From positions 6,827,501 through 6,891,500 of the forward strand of contig NC_135245.1 of assembly GCF_947623445.1 (NCBI RefSeq): a stretch of 64,000 bases of DNA. The letters are read 5' to 3'. The DNA comes from Clavelina lepadiformis (taxonomy: Eukaryota; Chordata; Ascidiacea; Aplousobranchia; Clavelinidae). Of this stretch, positions 33,892 to 46,900 are shown in pieces. Position 1 is the stretch's first letter. Every line of letters starts with the position of its first letter. The notes beneath the pieces are model-generated. The model did not search any database. It saw only the letters and a list, made by a program, of their open reading frames with translations, and had not been told where the DNA came from. The translations under genes were made by a program, and so were the position numbers.

Positions 33892-36695
33892 TTTTTGTTG
33901 TTGATTTTGCTCCCGCGATGTGTTTTTATCAGCCATGGCGGCACGGTGTATTTTTTCTATGCATTTTTATTCACTTGTGTCGTGACAGCCAACACGTGAT
34001 AACAAGGCGCTATTTTTACGTTGGAAATTCAGTAATTTATAATACAATTACGCAACAACAGCCAGGCAACTGCTGCTTTGTTGGATGCGGTTAAAGTCAA
34101 AAGATTGAAGGAGTTGCGGTGTGGAAGTCGACAATTTCTCGGATTTGATCAGCATTTTCTCGATTAAACCGCATGTTCTGCCACAATCTGAAATATGTAA
34201 CACATTAAACGCCGGCGAATTTACGATTAATCACACTGCTATCATTGAATTGCCCTGAAGTATGGTTTGCGACATGAAACTCTGCGTGGAAATGGCACAC
34301 GCCTTTTACAAGTATGGAGCGTTTCAAAGTTGTTCGGCACAGGAAACAAATTGTGTAAACGTCAAGCGCTCACGGCGTTCTTGACAAACTAACTAAGCCT
34401 TACACATTTCTAAGCCCATTTCGTCAATAGGCCAGCTTTGATCCGCGCGACCTGCCTAAACTAGTGTTTGCGAATTTTTGAAACTGCCGTATCATGCATA
34501 TAATGTACAGCCGGAAACAACGGCTTATTTGTTGTATAACTTTAACACAATGGCATACAGGCGCAGTTTAAAATTTTTATTTGAGGCGCCAAAGCTATTG
34601 GAGTTTAATTGAAAAGCATTTCCTGAGTCGACAAAGGATTTCGATAAATATTGTTGTATAACTTGTTTTCTTGAAACTGCACTAATGAGTAAAGGAAATC
34701 ACGCTAAATGACTCAATAATTCTGCCGTCCTTATTATTTCGGAAGGATATTTTTAGTGTTTTTCTATTCATGTCATGTTTTTATTGAAAATGCCTCGGTA
34801 TCGTATAACGTTTTCTATCCGACATCAATAACTGTCACTCAAGCACGTAAATACGCATAAAGGCTTGCAGCTGCAAAGGTGTTTTCACTTCCGTCAGTAG
34901 TTAAGGTAGGTTACCCGTTGCTTTCACAATCTTTCATTGCTGGACTAATTGTCAACGCATGTCGGACTGACACGGAAACTGGGCACGCGTGCAGAAAAAC
35001 GTGGCTTTATGATTGTCTAAAAGGAAGTGTAAACTGCGGTCAACTTTTTTAAGTATTTTTCTTTCTGGCTTAAATGCCCGTAAACAAAACAACCTATACC
35101 TAAGCTACAGCTTCTCCTCTGGTACTTGCATAAATAAGGACTTTAGTCAGAACAACCGAAATCTAAATATTTTGTTTTAAAGTAATGTGTAAAATTCAAC
35201 GCACTTTCCAAAAATCTTCACTAAAATTAAACAATCTGCGTGTAAGCGTTCATTGATGGAACAAGGACAACGATTTCCACAAATTTATCCCGCTAAAACA
35301 AGTAGATTTAAAAATTTTACTTATACTCTTACTCTAAAGTAATCTATCTGTATCGGTGAGTTGTTTATTTTGTTCGACTTCTGATGAGTAAAAAGTAGCA
35401 TAGACTTCTATAAATGAGTTAATGGATATCATGATGAAATTGATTGCCTACATACTTAAAATGCGCGATTCTTATACGCTAGAGATAGTCAAGAAGTATC
35501 AGAACTGTAGCCTATGTACAACCATCAGAAATACAGTATAGTGCATTGCAGCATTTGATCTCACTACAAGTAAGTTATTGTATGTTAGTTTCGGAATGAA
35601 AGTCATTGCGGCCACCGGTTAGCCTATAAATCCCTAGTTAAGTTTAAAAATGCCATGAACTTTAGGTTTTGCCATATTGTATCCTGCAGCCTTGTCTACA
35701 TTATTTAGTCATTAGAAAACTGCTGCTTCAGAGATTACGGACCACAAGATAAGGAGATTTTGGTTGGAAAATAAATTGCCTTCGCTTGTTCAGTTTTGTT
35801 TAATTGCTTACTGTCGCGCCTGTCAATCCTTTCCGAACAAACATACAAGACATGGTGACGTGTTGTTAAGCAGATGGTAAAAGTCAAACGATTCCTTGAA
35901 GAAATCTGCACCACTTCCTTATAAGTTCGCGTCGAAAGCTTTTATCTTTGTCAATAAACATTTGCATGCCATGCCGTGTTGGTTGCCATGCCTTTTTAAC
36001 GTTTACCGTCAGATTCTAATCTAAATGCAAAAAAGTTGCAAACATTTTTAGCTTTCTTCAGCACGCTTATATAAGATATTTATTAAATGGCAGATTTGAG
36101 TTTCAGCTGCAACATTTTTGATAGGTTTAATTAGTTGTAAAAGGTTATGTTATCTTTTAGTTTAAATAGCACTGCATAAATAAATACCTTCTCATTGGAT
36201 GCAGCACGATCATGATATTTATAAAGACCTATTTAGTCATTTAGCGTTACAAATGTAACTAATAATGCTCTAAAATTATTCCAAATAGTGCACTAAGGCG
36301 CGAGGTATATCACAAACCAGCAATCAACAATAAAAATAGACCATGAGCTAACTAGCTACACTGGTGGCGCTGTCGAGGGATACGAATCAAACGTTCTTCT
36401 CAATTTCCGGCCCAGCACGCATAAAGTTATAAGCGTGAAATTCTACATCGTGGCTTTCGGTTTAAACGAGATGGAAAGAGTGTCTGGCGCTGCCATTTTT
36501 CCTGTCAGGGATATCACTGCTTTCTATGAAAAAGTTGCAGTATTAATTTAGATTTCATATGGTTGTCATTGCATAACCAGGCAGTTTTAAACTGTGTGAT
36601 CTTACCGCAGAACATTCGAAAACGTACAAAATTTTAAATGAATTAATATAAGTAAAATCGTTTTCTTTTTAAATTTCAGATTATTAATATAAAAT
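33892..36695. other. Gene-free region upstream of HLX
   Basis: 2.8 kb with no open frame of note and no recognised repeat. It has more CG dinucleotides than the introns nearby. As the upstream flank of a developmental homeobox gene it is a plausible cis-regulatory region. TTTAAATTTCAG at 36668-36679, just before the HLX start, could be a 5' UTR intron acceptor or a spliced-leader acceptor. Confidence 0.4.
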
Positions 36696-39600
36696 ATGGG
36701 AAATACTGAAGGTAATTCTGCCACTCAGTCAACCATAAGCATGCCCAGGCAAGATGTGTTAAAGATAGGAGAACATGGCAGTAGTTATCCCCCTAATTTC
36801 CGCCCTCAGTTAGCAAGCTTAGGTGTCCAGCAGAAGCCCAACATTGCAAACGGCTTCACAAGTTTTCCTACAAAATTTCGAGGAGAAATTTTGTCTGTTC
36901 GAAAATCTTCTCCATCGTCCTCATCATCGCAACAATCGCAGGACAATCCGATTTGCAATCCTGTTGATCTGACGATAGAAAAAAGAAACTCGCAAAGATA
37001 TGGCTCAAGAAATTTGTTAGAGTCGAAAAACCAGGTCGGAATTAAATTTAAAAAATTTAGTGCTAATCTGTAATTTTGAAACAGTTTTGTTGAATACCAC
37101 GTTATAATTTCTATATCTTATAATTAAGTTTAATAGAAATATTTTTTGACAAAGGTTTGTTGTTCTTTTTAGTGCTAGTTTAAATAATATGGCTTTACGC
37201 TTATAGGTCAATCAAACAACGAACACTGGCGTCAGCAATGTTAGCAATAGCTCAATTAAGCTAAAGTTTGGAATTGATAGCATTTTAAATGCCAGTGCAA
37301 TCTCGGATGTTTCGCGTAGAAGCCCAAAATCCATCAAAATTGATCTAAAAAACAATGAAAACAACCACATTAGTGAAGCCCATGTTGAGGTCAATAATTC
37401 ACCTCAGTCAGCATCCACCACAGGATCCGTTGACCCAGAAAGATTCTCCGGTCACCTTCAAGAACAATACCCACAATTGCATGCCTACAAAGAAAAAATC
37501 GAAACCGAAAAACATTTTAAAAGTCAAATTAGTTTTCATCCTTACTGCGTGAAGCAACGTCCATCTCACCAAAGAAATCCATCGGACCCTCAGTCCAGTT
37601 CTTTCCATTTATCAGTTTCCACTGGAGATGAAAGATGGAGAAGACGGAGAAGCGAATCACCACGCCCCGCAAAAATATCCGGAAACTACATATTTACCGC
37701 AGCGAAAAACGGTTATTCTGAAAAGAAACGAACCTCGTCACTGCAGGAATCCAACTGCACAGCTGCTGCCGATTCGATGTTCCTGCAGAAACAAAGTGGA
37801 AGCTTAGCCTACAAACCCGGGGGAAATGTCTCTCCACTGTCGCCGCCGCTTAGAATAACGGTTCGGCCAAGTAGCCTCAATTACGCGTCGGAAGATAAGC
37901 CTGTTAAGACCCACGTCGCCGTGCGTGACAATTCAGTCCGACCCATGTTAAATAGCCTCCCTGTTCACCTCGACACAAAACCCTTGATTGATGTCGATCA
38001 CAGCAACCTTAACTCTGAATCGGATGACGTGTTTGATGACGATTGCACAGCGTCTAAGCGATCTTTACCTTCCAGTCAATATGAAATGTTGTGGAGAAGA
38101 TATTCCGTTCATCCAAAGAAACTTTTACCGGATACCAGAGACGCTCTACGATCGGCAAAGCATTCGAGCGGTAATTTCTGATGAATAGTAACACACAAAA
38201 GCTAACATTTTACGTCTTAATTGAAAATACCTGTTGATAAATTTAATTCAACAATTTTCATTTGGTTTCTTTGATCCATTGGATGACGTAGGAAATTTTC
38301 AAAGCTAAAAAATATTTAGCAAAATCATTCTAACGTAGATTTTTCTATTATTTTTCAACATTTTGGTTGTATATTTTTCAGAATCATTGCAGTGCTATAG
38401 GTCTCCTCAAAGCGTGTCTTCAGCATGCACCACATCTCCGTCTTTCGCTATTCCGTCGCCAACTCTCCACAATCAACTCTCACTGCATGCCTGGCAAGCA
38501 ATGGCTGCAAATTATCGTTAGTATTTTGCATTTTGTAAAAAATAACACGTCTGTATCGTTAACCAAAAACATCAGTATAAACAAAATGGCCGACCTATAT
38601 TTATTTCTATAGAGTATATATAGATATATATATAGACAATACGTATAATGACATCTTATAATTAGTATTGGCGTATAAATAGATCTAAAATTCTCATAAT
38701 TTTGAGCCGAATGTTGATTTTATGCCATACCGACGATAGCTAACAACACTACCACAAGGCGACATGTTTCATAAAATAAAACATATTATGTTATTTTTAG
38801 ATCCAAATCTTCCTCATTTTGTTTATCCGTATTCATATGGACCAGCAGCTGCGGTTGCCATGGCAGCCATGAGAACATCTCTGAAAAGCATGACTTTACC
38901 ACCAATGGGTCTTGCAGAAAGCTTGTCGGTAAGCAAAAACTCTGGTGACGCTTTTAGATTGCAAGGTGTTGCTAGTTCACAGCAATCATATAACGGTGAA
39001 AAAGTTGGAGGACCCAGAAAACGACGAAAATGGAGCAGAGCTGTGTTTAGGTAATTTTTTACTGTTCGTAATCTAACTGAAGTTCTTGAAATAACATTTA
39101 CAAAATTAGTCTTCATCATAAAGTCAATCATATTTAGGATTTAATCCAAAAAAATTAAATTGGGTTCTTTTCATTTATACAGTTTAATGCAACGTCGAGG
39201 TTTGGAAAAAAGTTTTCAGATGCAGAAGTATGTTGCAAAGCCGGAGCGAAGGGGTCTTGCTGAGGCATTAGGCCTCACCGATGCTCAGGTTTGTTCTCCT
39301 AACCACGGCGTGTTTTAGCGTACTTTATGTTTGTGAAGTTATTTAGTAACCTATAAGTGTTTGTGTGTATGTGTGTATTAGGATTCTGTCATTTTTCAAA
39401 AACTTGCCCCATATAAATTTATGAAATGTTGCAATTTTCTTCAACGAAAAATGACTAATGGCTACTAAAATTACACTTTCCCTTTTGTATCCTTGTTGCC
39501 ATAACACGTATAGTGAAGATGGCGTAAGAATGCTAATTTCGACCCATAAAAGCAGTTAGTGCCATGAGTCGATGATATTGCTCTGCCTAACAAACACAAA

Positions 39601-41091
39601 AGATAAACGTTATTCTGCACGATATATAGAAGCACAATCGATCAATACTAGCTGCTCAATTTATGAACTGGCATCTCACATAACAGTGACTTGATTAATT
39701 AAATGGAACTTCCTATGTGGCAAAAACCCGCTCAGCACCTCCAAACAGCGAATATTATTGAAGCTCAAAAGCAATTTATTAGGCTAGCTTGGGATAAACG
39801 CATCAACCATGCTTGGTTGAAAGTAAATTTCCCGTGTTATTGTTATAATATTGACAAATTCTCCGTCCTGCAAAGCGGTAATTCGTTATTAAACCGTTAA
39901 TTATAATGTGGTAAAACTTCCCAATGCGATATGAGCCCAAATCCAAAATAGCGTTGCAGCCCTTGCCTAGTTGCAGTTTGCTGTCTATATAGAACATGCA
40001 TTTATAGAAGAGAAAACTCAACATTACTACAACTTGCAGTGACATGCATATATATTCCATAAAAATTAACCTCGATTAGCCGATATGCAATCCATCACTT
40101 TTGACAATATGCGGAAAAAAATTTTAAGTTACTTTAGTAACAGTGACAGCTTTCTGGAAAATAATCGTCGTTGGATTAAATTATATATGACAATAAATCA
40201 CCATCGAAAATCTTTGGAATAAATTATTATTCTCCTGGAATATAGTTCAACAACCAGCAGTCTGTCATATTGTCCATGCACCTCCATGGCTTGAAATAGA
40301 ACCCAAAATTTTTATAGATATTCTATCAGGACACGAAAGTTTGTTTAGCCCGGTTCCCGGTTCCGGTTTTCAATGTCCTCAACACACGAAATGACCCAGG
40401 TTAACAAAAATCCCAATTTTTTATTTTAAATATATCCAACACTTCCGTATTAAGTTTTGGAACTGTTTATAGACTTCTGTGAGCAAGAGAACGTTATCAA
40501 ATTTTACCCGGAAGACTGCACCTGTGTTTTTATTATAGCTTACAACTCTTTCTAGGAAAATCCCTTAAAATAGTCGGCTTTCTTTTGCCCTTGTGAAAAT
40601 TTTCAGAAAAAAATCCCCGTTTATTTTTCCCAAAATAATATTACGCGTAAATTTATAGAGACTTCAACCGTCGTTATATTTTGTATAATCACGCTGCCAA
40701 ACTTCTATTACTGTTTAACAAAATTTTCGATCTTGTAACAAGCTGCAGCCAAATCCTACACGTCCTACAATGTCATAGTATCAGTGTCAGAATAAGATAT
40801 TCTAAAATAGCATTCAAATTATTTGTGCTATATACATCAAATAGTATAAGTTATCTATTTATAGTCTGATGTACAGGGATATTTCCAATATAAAATGTGA
40901 CAACAATAAAAAATGACAAACCAACGTAACTTCTTCAGGTTAAAATTTGGTTCCAAAACCGAAGAATGAAATGGCGACAGGAACAGAAGAGCAACAGCAA
41001 AACCAGCATCAGCGACGGCGAGGAAACATCACCAAGATGTGCAGAAGATCCACCACCTTCGTTCAATTCAGTTATAGCCAACAGGGAGTGA
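36696..41091 (+). CDS. HLX: H2.0-like homeobox transcription factor (HLX)
   Basis: Six exons join in phase: 36696-37034, 37207-38170, 38382-38516, 38801-39050, 39183-39288, 40939-41091; product 648 aa. The homeodomain (about residues 552-613) begins GPRKRRKWSRAVFS, continues GLEKSFQMQKYVAKPERR and LAEALGLTDAQ, and ends VKIWFQNRRMKWR. WSRAVF plus GLTDAQVK(I/V)WFQ is characteristic of HLX/H2.0 rather than DBX or BARX. An engrailed-type repressor motif, FGIDSIL, follows the start of exon 2. An alanine-rich HFVYPYSYGPAAAVAMAA block precedes the homeodomain. Two introns split the homeodomain, after AVF and at the Q44/V45 site used in many homeobox genes. Long serine/asparagine-rich low-complexity stretches fill the N-terminal half. 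The exon-1 donor (CAG|GTCGGA) is weak. In vertebrates HLX acts in gut, liver and haematopoietic development. Confidence 0.9.
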
Positions 41092-41536
41092 AATTCCGGC
41101 CTGAATCTTGGCGCTCGTGTGATCAAGTCTTTCTTTTGGTGAAAGTGCTACCGACATGAGTATTATCATCCGGTTAAAATGGACTACCTGAAAGAAACCC
41201 GACACAACAGTTATTCTTGTGCTTATTTTTTTCATTCTATAAAAGCTTGCAAAGTGTGACACGTCATTTTTTAGCTTGCGTCTTCCAATAAAAACAAGGG
41301 TTTGGCCCAAAAATATTACGTCATTAAGTTATGTCTTGTGTCGCTGCTGATGTTCTTTATGACATCCATCGAGCAAATTTTTTGTATTTAAATATTTTTT
41401 TAGATTGTTGCACATACATGTGTATATGCTACATAGAAACTCGTGCCGTATATTGCGTCATTCCTGTGGTTGTGTAAAGCTTTTCATTAATTTACTTTGT
41501 ATGTTATTGCTAAGTTTTTGGATTGAAGAAGCAAGA

Positions 41537-41542
41537 AATAAA
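41537..41542 (+). terminator. Candidate poly(A) signal for HLX
   Basis: AATAAA about 446 nt after the HLX stop. A nearer AATAAA is at 41287-41292. Confidence 0.4.
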
Positions 41543-42177
41543 TCTGTCTAACTGATTTTGGTGTTTTAAATATTTTCGTTATCTCCAGAGCTTTCGTTAC
41601 CAGCAATAATTCATCTTCTGTCTAATTTAAAAAAAGTACAGACAATTAATGATTTTCTAATTTCGAACAGGTTTATTTTTACTAAAACACCAAAAAAATA
41701 GTTCAATACTATTTTAAAGTCGCTCGTGATGGTTACATAATCATTTATCAGCGGGAGAATTGTGCTTATCCATATCATATGATGTTTCGATTTTCTTATA
41801 TGTGGAATTCACGCGTCTGAAGTATAGTTAGTGGCACGACTTTCCTAATATAGCTGATTAATCCCCAGAATTCAACATTAGATAATATCCTATACCAAGG
41901 CGTCATCCATATTTGTCTTATCACTCTAGTCACACACGACTTATGTAACATACTGACCAACTGTAATCACGCATAAAAACATTATAACGACCATAGACCA
42001 AAATAACCGTTGTCATGCTTATGTTTACGCAAAATTGGCTCATATACAACAGGAATAGTGCAATTTAGCATTTACACCATCACGGCCTTTAATTTAATTA
42101 CGTAAGATTAGCCTTTTATGGGGTCACAGACATGCTGAACTCTGAGTAATCAATCAAACGTTGTAGTTCTTATTGGT

Positions 42178-42735
42178 TTGTATATCATGCATCATTACAA
42201 TTCAAGATATTTTTATGGTAAATGTTATTGTTTATATTTTATTGCCTGCCGTAATGATATGTCGGTCGTCTTTGTGACAATCGTATTTTGTTACCAAGAA
42301 AGACAAAAGTTTTTGGAAAACCGAGAATCGAAAATGGGAAATTTTCTTTTTGAGTTTGGGCTTTTCGGTGCAAATATGTCTTTATTAAGCGACACAAAAA
42401 AGCTTTGTTCAACAAAAAAGCGTAAATCCCAAAACGATTACGTCGTTTTTCATGCAATACTAAGTAGTACTGGTAGCCTGTATGGTTTGATATTGTTTAC
42501 CCATACTGCGATTTCTGATGATGTTACTTACTGCGTGCAACCTAAAGCGGAAAAGCATATATGCTTGTTTTTATCGCGGAAGAAATATTGTGCGTCTTTA
42601 ATTAGGACATTACGAATCTTAAACGTATTTACTAAACTAAGGTATTTGTTTCTTCTTCTGTTGATTTTGGCAACTTTACAAGGTTTCGTCTCTGCAGCAA
42701 GTTACTGTAATTACCCACTGTCCTATTTTATTTAA
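42178..42735 (+). CDS. Unrecognised 185-codon open frame between HLX and TTC13
   Basis: A 185-codon ATG-started frame, long for such AT-rich DNA. The first 40 residues and the end (YLFLLLLILATLQGFVSA) are hydrophobic, and the middle is lysine- and serine-rich. No family is recognised, and there is no obvious splice context or repeat membership. It could be chance, part of the TTC13 or HLX 3' region, or a lineage-specific protein. Confidence 0.2.
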   Translation: MYIMHHYNSRYFYGKCYCLYFIACRNDMSVVFVTIVFCYQERQKFLENRESKMGNFLFEFGLFGANMSLLSDTKKLCSTKKRKSQNDYVVFHAILSSTGSLYGLILFTHTAISDDVTYCVQPKAEKHICLFLSRKKYCASLIRTLRILNVFTKLRYLFLLLLILATLQGFVSAASYCNYPLSYFI

Positions 42736-43993
42736 AAAAAAATAAATCATGAACGTCACTTCCGGGCGTTATGGAGGTTCAGTAAAACAACCTTTATTTT
42801 GAAAAGTGTGAACAGGGTGTTTTTATACACTTAAGAGACAAGCGTGCCTGCACAACCATGTTTCTCTGTTTGGGCTATACCTCTTTCCGTCGTTAGGCCT
42901 AATTAAGCCTAAACTGGCCAGACTTCAAATAGGTTTCTACCGGCCGACGGACTATCAGCAATATATTAAATCAGCTTTGCATGACCAGGGTTGATTGAGA
43001 GGTTACAAAAAATTAAAACGTTTAAAATGGGTACAAACGTGATTCCATTTGTAAGCCGCCACTCACGATTTTGAAATTAACAATTCATTTAATTTATGCT
43101 CCCATTAAGGTTTTGCATAACTACTGTCAACATTTAAGCCTACGCAATCTGAATACATGCATTAGGCCTAAAGACTTTGCGGAGAAGAAAACATGCAACT
43201 AAACAGGCCCACAATATGTTCTTTATCGTAATTCTACACCGGATCAAGAAAGCGATCCGTCTTAACTCGTGCTTCTCAACCAGAAAGCATAAATCTCTAT
43301 TTCCTGAAAGTATGGTGGTTATTCTCAGAAAAGAAGCTGTGTCCGATTCATTAAAACTCGTGTCATAAACACAGTCTTAATTTGGCTGCTTATGTATCTT
43401 AAAAAGTAAGGTTGCTTGTACAAACACCACAACACCAAAGCCAATGAAAAATTTTCTATTACATATAAACATATAAAAGTAATCGCATACAGAACTCGAT
43501 TCTTTGTCGTAAGCACGTCGGGTTCACACAGGCTACTATTCAGGGAATGATAGGCCGAAAGTTGCAAAAAAGCAAGTCGTAGTTTCATAATTGAGATTAA
43601 TACAGGTTGAAGTGTAAGCAATCGAATACTTCCGATAAATGTTTCATAACCTTCATAAGACGCTTGATAAAGTAGTTTCAAACGTGATCGGCGCGTGCAA
43701 AGCACGATCGAAAAACGTTGATATCTCGCCACCTGGACTTAGAAACAAATTGCATTTTATCAGTAAATTTCTGCTTCACGTTACTTCATTTTCGAAATAT
43801 AAATAAAATAAATAAAATGATACACCTGCAATGGCATAATCCAGACATCATCACACAACATGGTTATGCCCTTAAAAACAGACGTTACAACTGCAAAATT
43901 TTAATAAGAACTACTTGCTATCAAGTTAAACGATAGCAATACATTCTGATGTCGTTGTCGCAAATACATAGCACAGTGACGAGTCGCATATGA

Positions 43994-46900
43994 CTAGCTT
44001 GGTTTGCATAGTGTGGACAGATCATATTGAAGCACTTGTAATATATCCCTGAACGTGTGAAATTTGTCAGACACTTTCTCCAAACTATTCCATGAGCCCG
44101 GCAACCTGTAAAAAGCGACAAATGTGATTCGCGTTGACACATGACTGTTGGGAGTAAGAGCGCTAACGTTATTGCATAATTACCTACGCTTAGCCAAAAA
44201 AAAACGTCACAAAAAGCTAATAAAATGCTGCAGAAGACGTGTGGCGTGAAATGCGAAACGCGGACACAGACAGTGTTGTTAGCGACAATATTAGCATATT
44301 GGAAATTTGGCAAGTGGTTAGGTATTAAGAAAAGGTCACACAACGGTCTTTTAACAATAACGAACCGTATAGTGTGCCAGGGTAGTGATGAAAGCCAACA
44401 TACGGTTATCGCAAGTTTCCATTTGTTGTTGGGAAATGAATTTATTCATTCACATCATCACTAGATGTCATTTATCAAGCAGACAGGATGCGACGGCCGA
44501 TTTATGGCAAACTAATCATCCGTTGGGCATATTTAGGAAGAACGACAAAGAATTCGTGCTCAAATTGAAGTCATATTTCAAAGAAATATTTTCTTGACTG
44601 CAAAAATGTTTCCGGAAAGGAGACAAGTAAGTAATGGGAATAAATATTCTTAGTCTTCGAATGCTGGTAAATAGGATGTAGCCTGTAGCTTGTTGTGACG
44701 TTAAGACCATAGCTATAAGTATGAAAAGCACGTTTCGGACGCAACTTCAGGTAAAAGTTACTTGACACGCTTTTTAATGAAAAATATTGTATGATGAAAT
44801 ACTCTTCAGTCCATGATCTGATTTGCTAGACGCGCCTAACTGCTGTTGCGTACATGCCAAATAATTACAACAGAGAATTGCCAACATTAAACGTTCAAAA
44901 AGTCCATATACTTCTATATTTGACAGCTAGCCTAAACACACGCCAGGTCCCAAACGAGACAGTCGTAATTTGTGCCAAATATTTCGTCATCGCTTAAAAA
45001 TAAAAATAGTATTTTATGAGTCGCATGTATTGCTTACTTTTTAAAAGAGAGCCACGACCGTATTGCAGTTCGGAACTTCTCGTGATCATTAATTATCAGC
45101 GACTCCATGTAGATTTCCTGAAGACAAATAAATATGCACTGGATAGCGCTCTAGCTTTCAAAGTAAGTACCGGATCTGAGGGACAAAGACCTTTCGTATA
45201 GCGACAAAAAAAGCTTAAGCTTAGCTTAGCAGGAAGAGATCAACTGAAATTAACTTTTAGAAATCACGTAACAAAGAACACATCGTTACAAATAGGCACA
45301 AGAAATTACAATGTTCACTTACTCTCCGGTTAGGTACCACCCCAACTGTTTCACGACCGAGGGCAAGAACTATACCGATGGCGGTGGCATACGAAACCTG
45401 CCTATGTGTAATAAGCACAACATTTGTATAATGTAAGTTAACAAAGCCGTGACAAAAAATACGGTGCGTTGTCAATGCAAGGAAACACAACGGCGTTATA
45501 GTAAACCGTTTTCTCCGTTCTACTTACTGTGTGGAAAGCGAAAGCGGGTAGAGGTTGAAAAAATAATAGACCAGCGTGAAGGCCAGGTTGACGATAGAAT
45601 CCGAAGACTTTTGCTGAAAAAAAGCAAAAACCTCCATAAAGTTGACGATTTTTATCAAAACGAGTTGTGAAACGAACGCTTACAACGTCGTTGTTTGAGC
45701 TTGAAGTCATCTTTTTATATTCGTCTACAATCTTCTGCCACACGAACTCCAACTCGGCGTGATACTGCTGCGATCTTGGCCAGGTCAGTGCCGTGTTGAT
45801 AGTAAGATAAAGGTTCCGTTCACTAACAGCAAAAATGGGTTACGAGGCAACAGTGTGTTGTTAGTTACCAAGCAAAATGAGCAAATTTAGCATCAAAAAA
45901 GTTTGAGCTGCATAGACAATTCTTTTTGGAACACTCCGTTCTGTAAAATGACGGTGGTGATAAGAATGGCCCATGAAATGCCACAATCACCTATTCAACT
46001 GTAACAAAATTCCGCATCCATCCAACGTCTTATGGTCACGATCCTTTTTGCTTTTCACGTCAATGTTCGCTCTTACGTAGGGAGTATCGCCGTACTTTTC
46101 CTTGTCCCACTCTCTCTAAACCCAGAAGTGAACATATTACAAACTCAATTTATCTATTGTGTTAAAGTGACGTAGAACCTAGAACGGTTATTCATCATAT
46201 TCTCTACTTTACCTCTTCTGCTTCATATAACGCGTAATAACTTTCTTTTGGATCTTCTTTTTCATCAAAGCGCAAGTTAGTTTTGTTGCTAAACAATTTA
46301 GAAAAGAGTACTTAAACAATACGATGCTGCGCTGGTACAAGTTTAAAAGATTTCATTCACCAACAACGATTCATATCAGGCGGTTTTAAACACAATGAAC
46401 TAAGCAAAAGACAAGGTTTTTGCAAAATTAGGTCCTAGCCAAACTTTGAGTTCATGCACAAACAGTGCGTTACTGCGTTTCACGATTATTTTTTATTAGA
46501 AAGCATAAAACATACTTACGCAAATAAGGCATGATTAAGCAACATCTTGTATAGTTTTGGAAAATAATTTTCATATCCATATACAGTCTGATTGTTCCTG
46601 TAATAAGCCGGAGTAAGCGTGGGTAGCATGTTCTATGAAAAACTAGTGAAAACAGACTTACTGTATTAGGGCTAAGCGGTAAGTATATGATTTGATCAGT
46701 TCTGTTTGGTTGTCCATCCAGAAAGTGCCCTTATCCATTCTTGTTAACCTGAGTACAGCGTTAGCATAAAACCACGTTATCACTATCATTGTTTGGCGAT
46801 AGCACTAGTTAAGACGGGTAAATATTTATTGGATTTATTTTTGATTTTCAGTAGGTCACAAATCAGCTTTAAATACAAATTTAAATCCTCTTCGTACCTC

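Noticed and set aside
36350..36660. Upstream coding exon of HLX
   Set aside because: No open frame joins the ATG at 36696 in phase; the AG at 36678-36679 fits a UTR or leader acceptor better.
43325..43732. 135-codon minus-strand frame just downstream of TTC13
   Set aside because: Falls in the expected TTC13 3' region; no protein family features, and the TTC13 stop at 43994 is well supported.
43921..44343. 140-codon minus-strand frame over TTC13 exon 24
   Set aside because: It is in a different frame from the conserved C-terminus (SWNSLEKVSDKFHTF), so it is a shadow.
45438..45752. 104-codon minus-strand frame as one exon
   Set aside because: It runs through two real TTC13 exons and an intron; only the phase-consistent split (exons 20 and 21) gives the conserved LVYYFFNLYPLS block.
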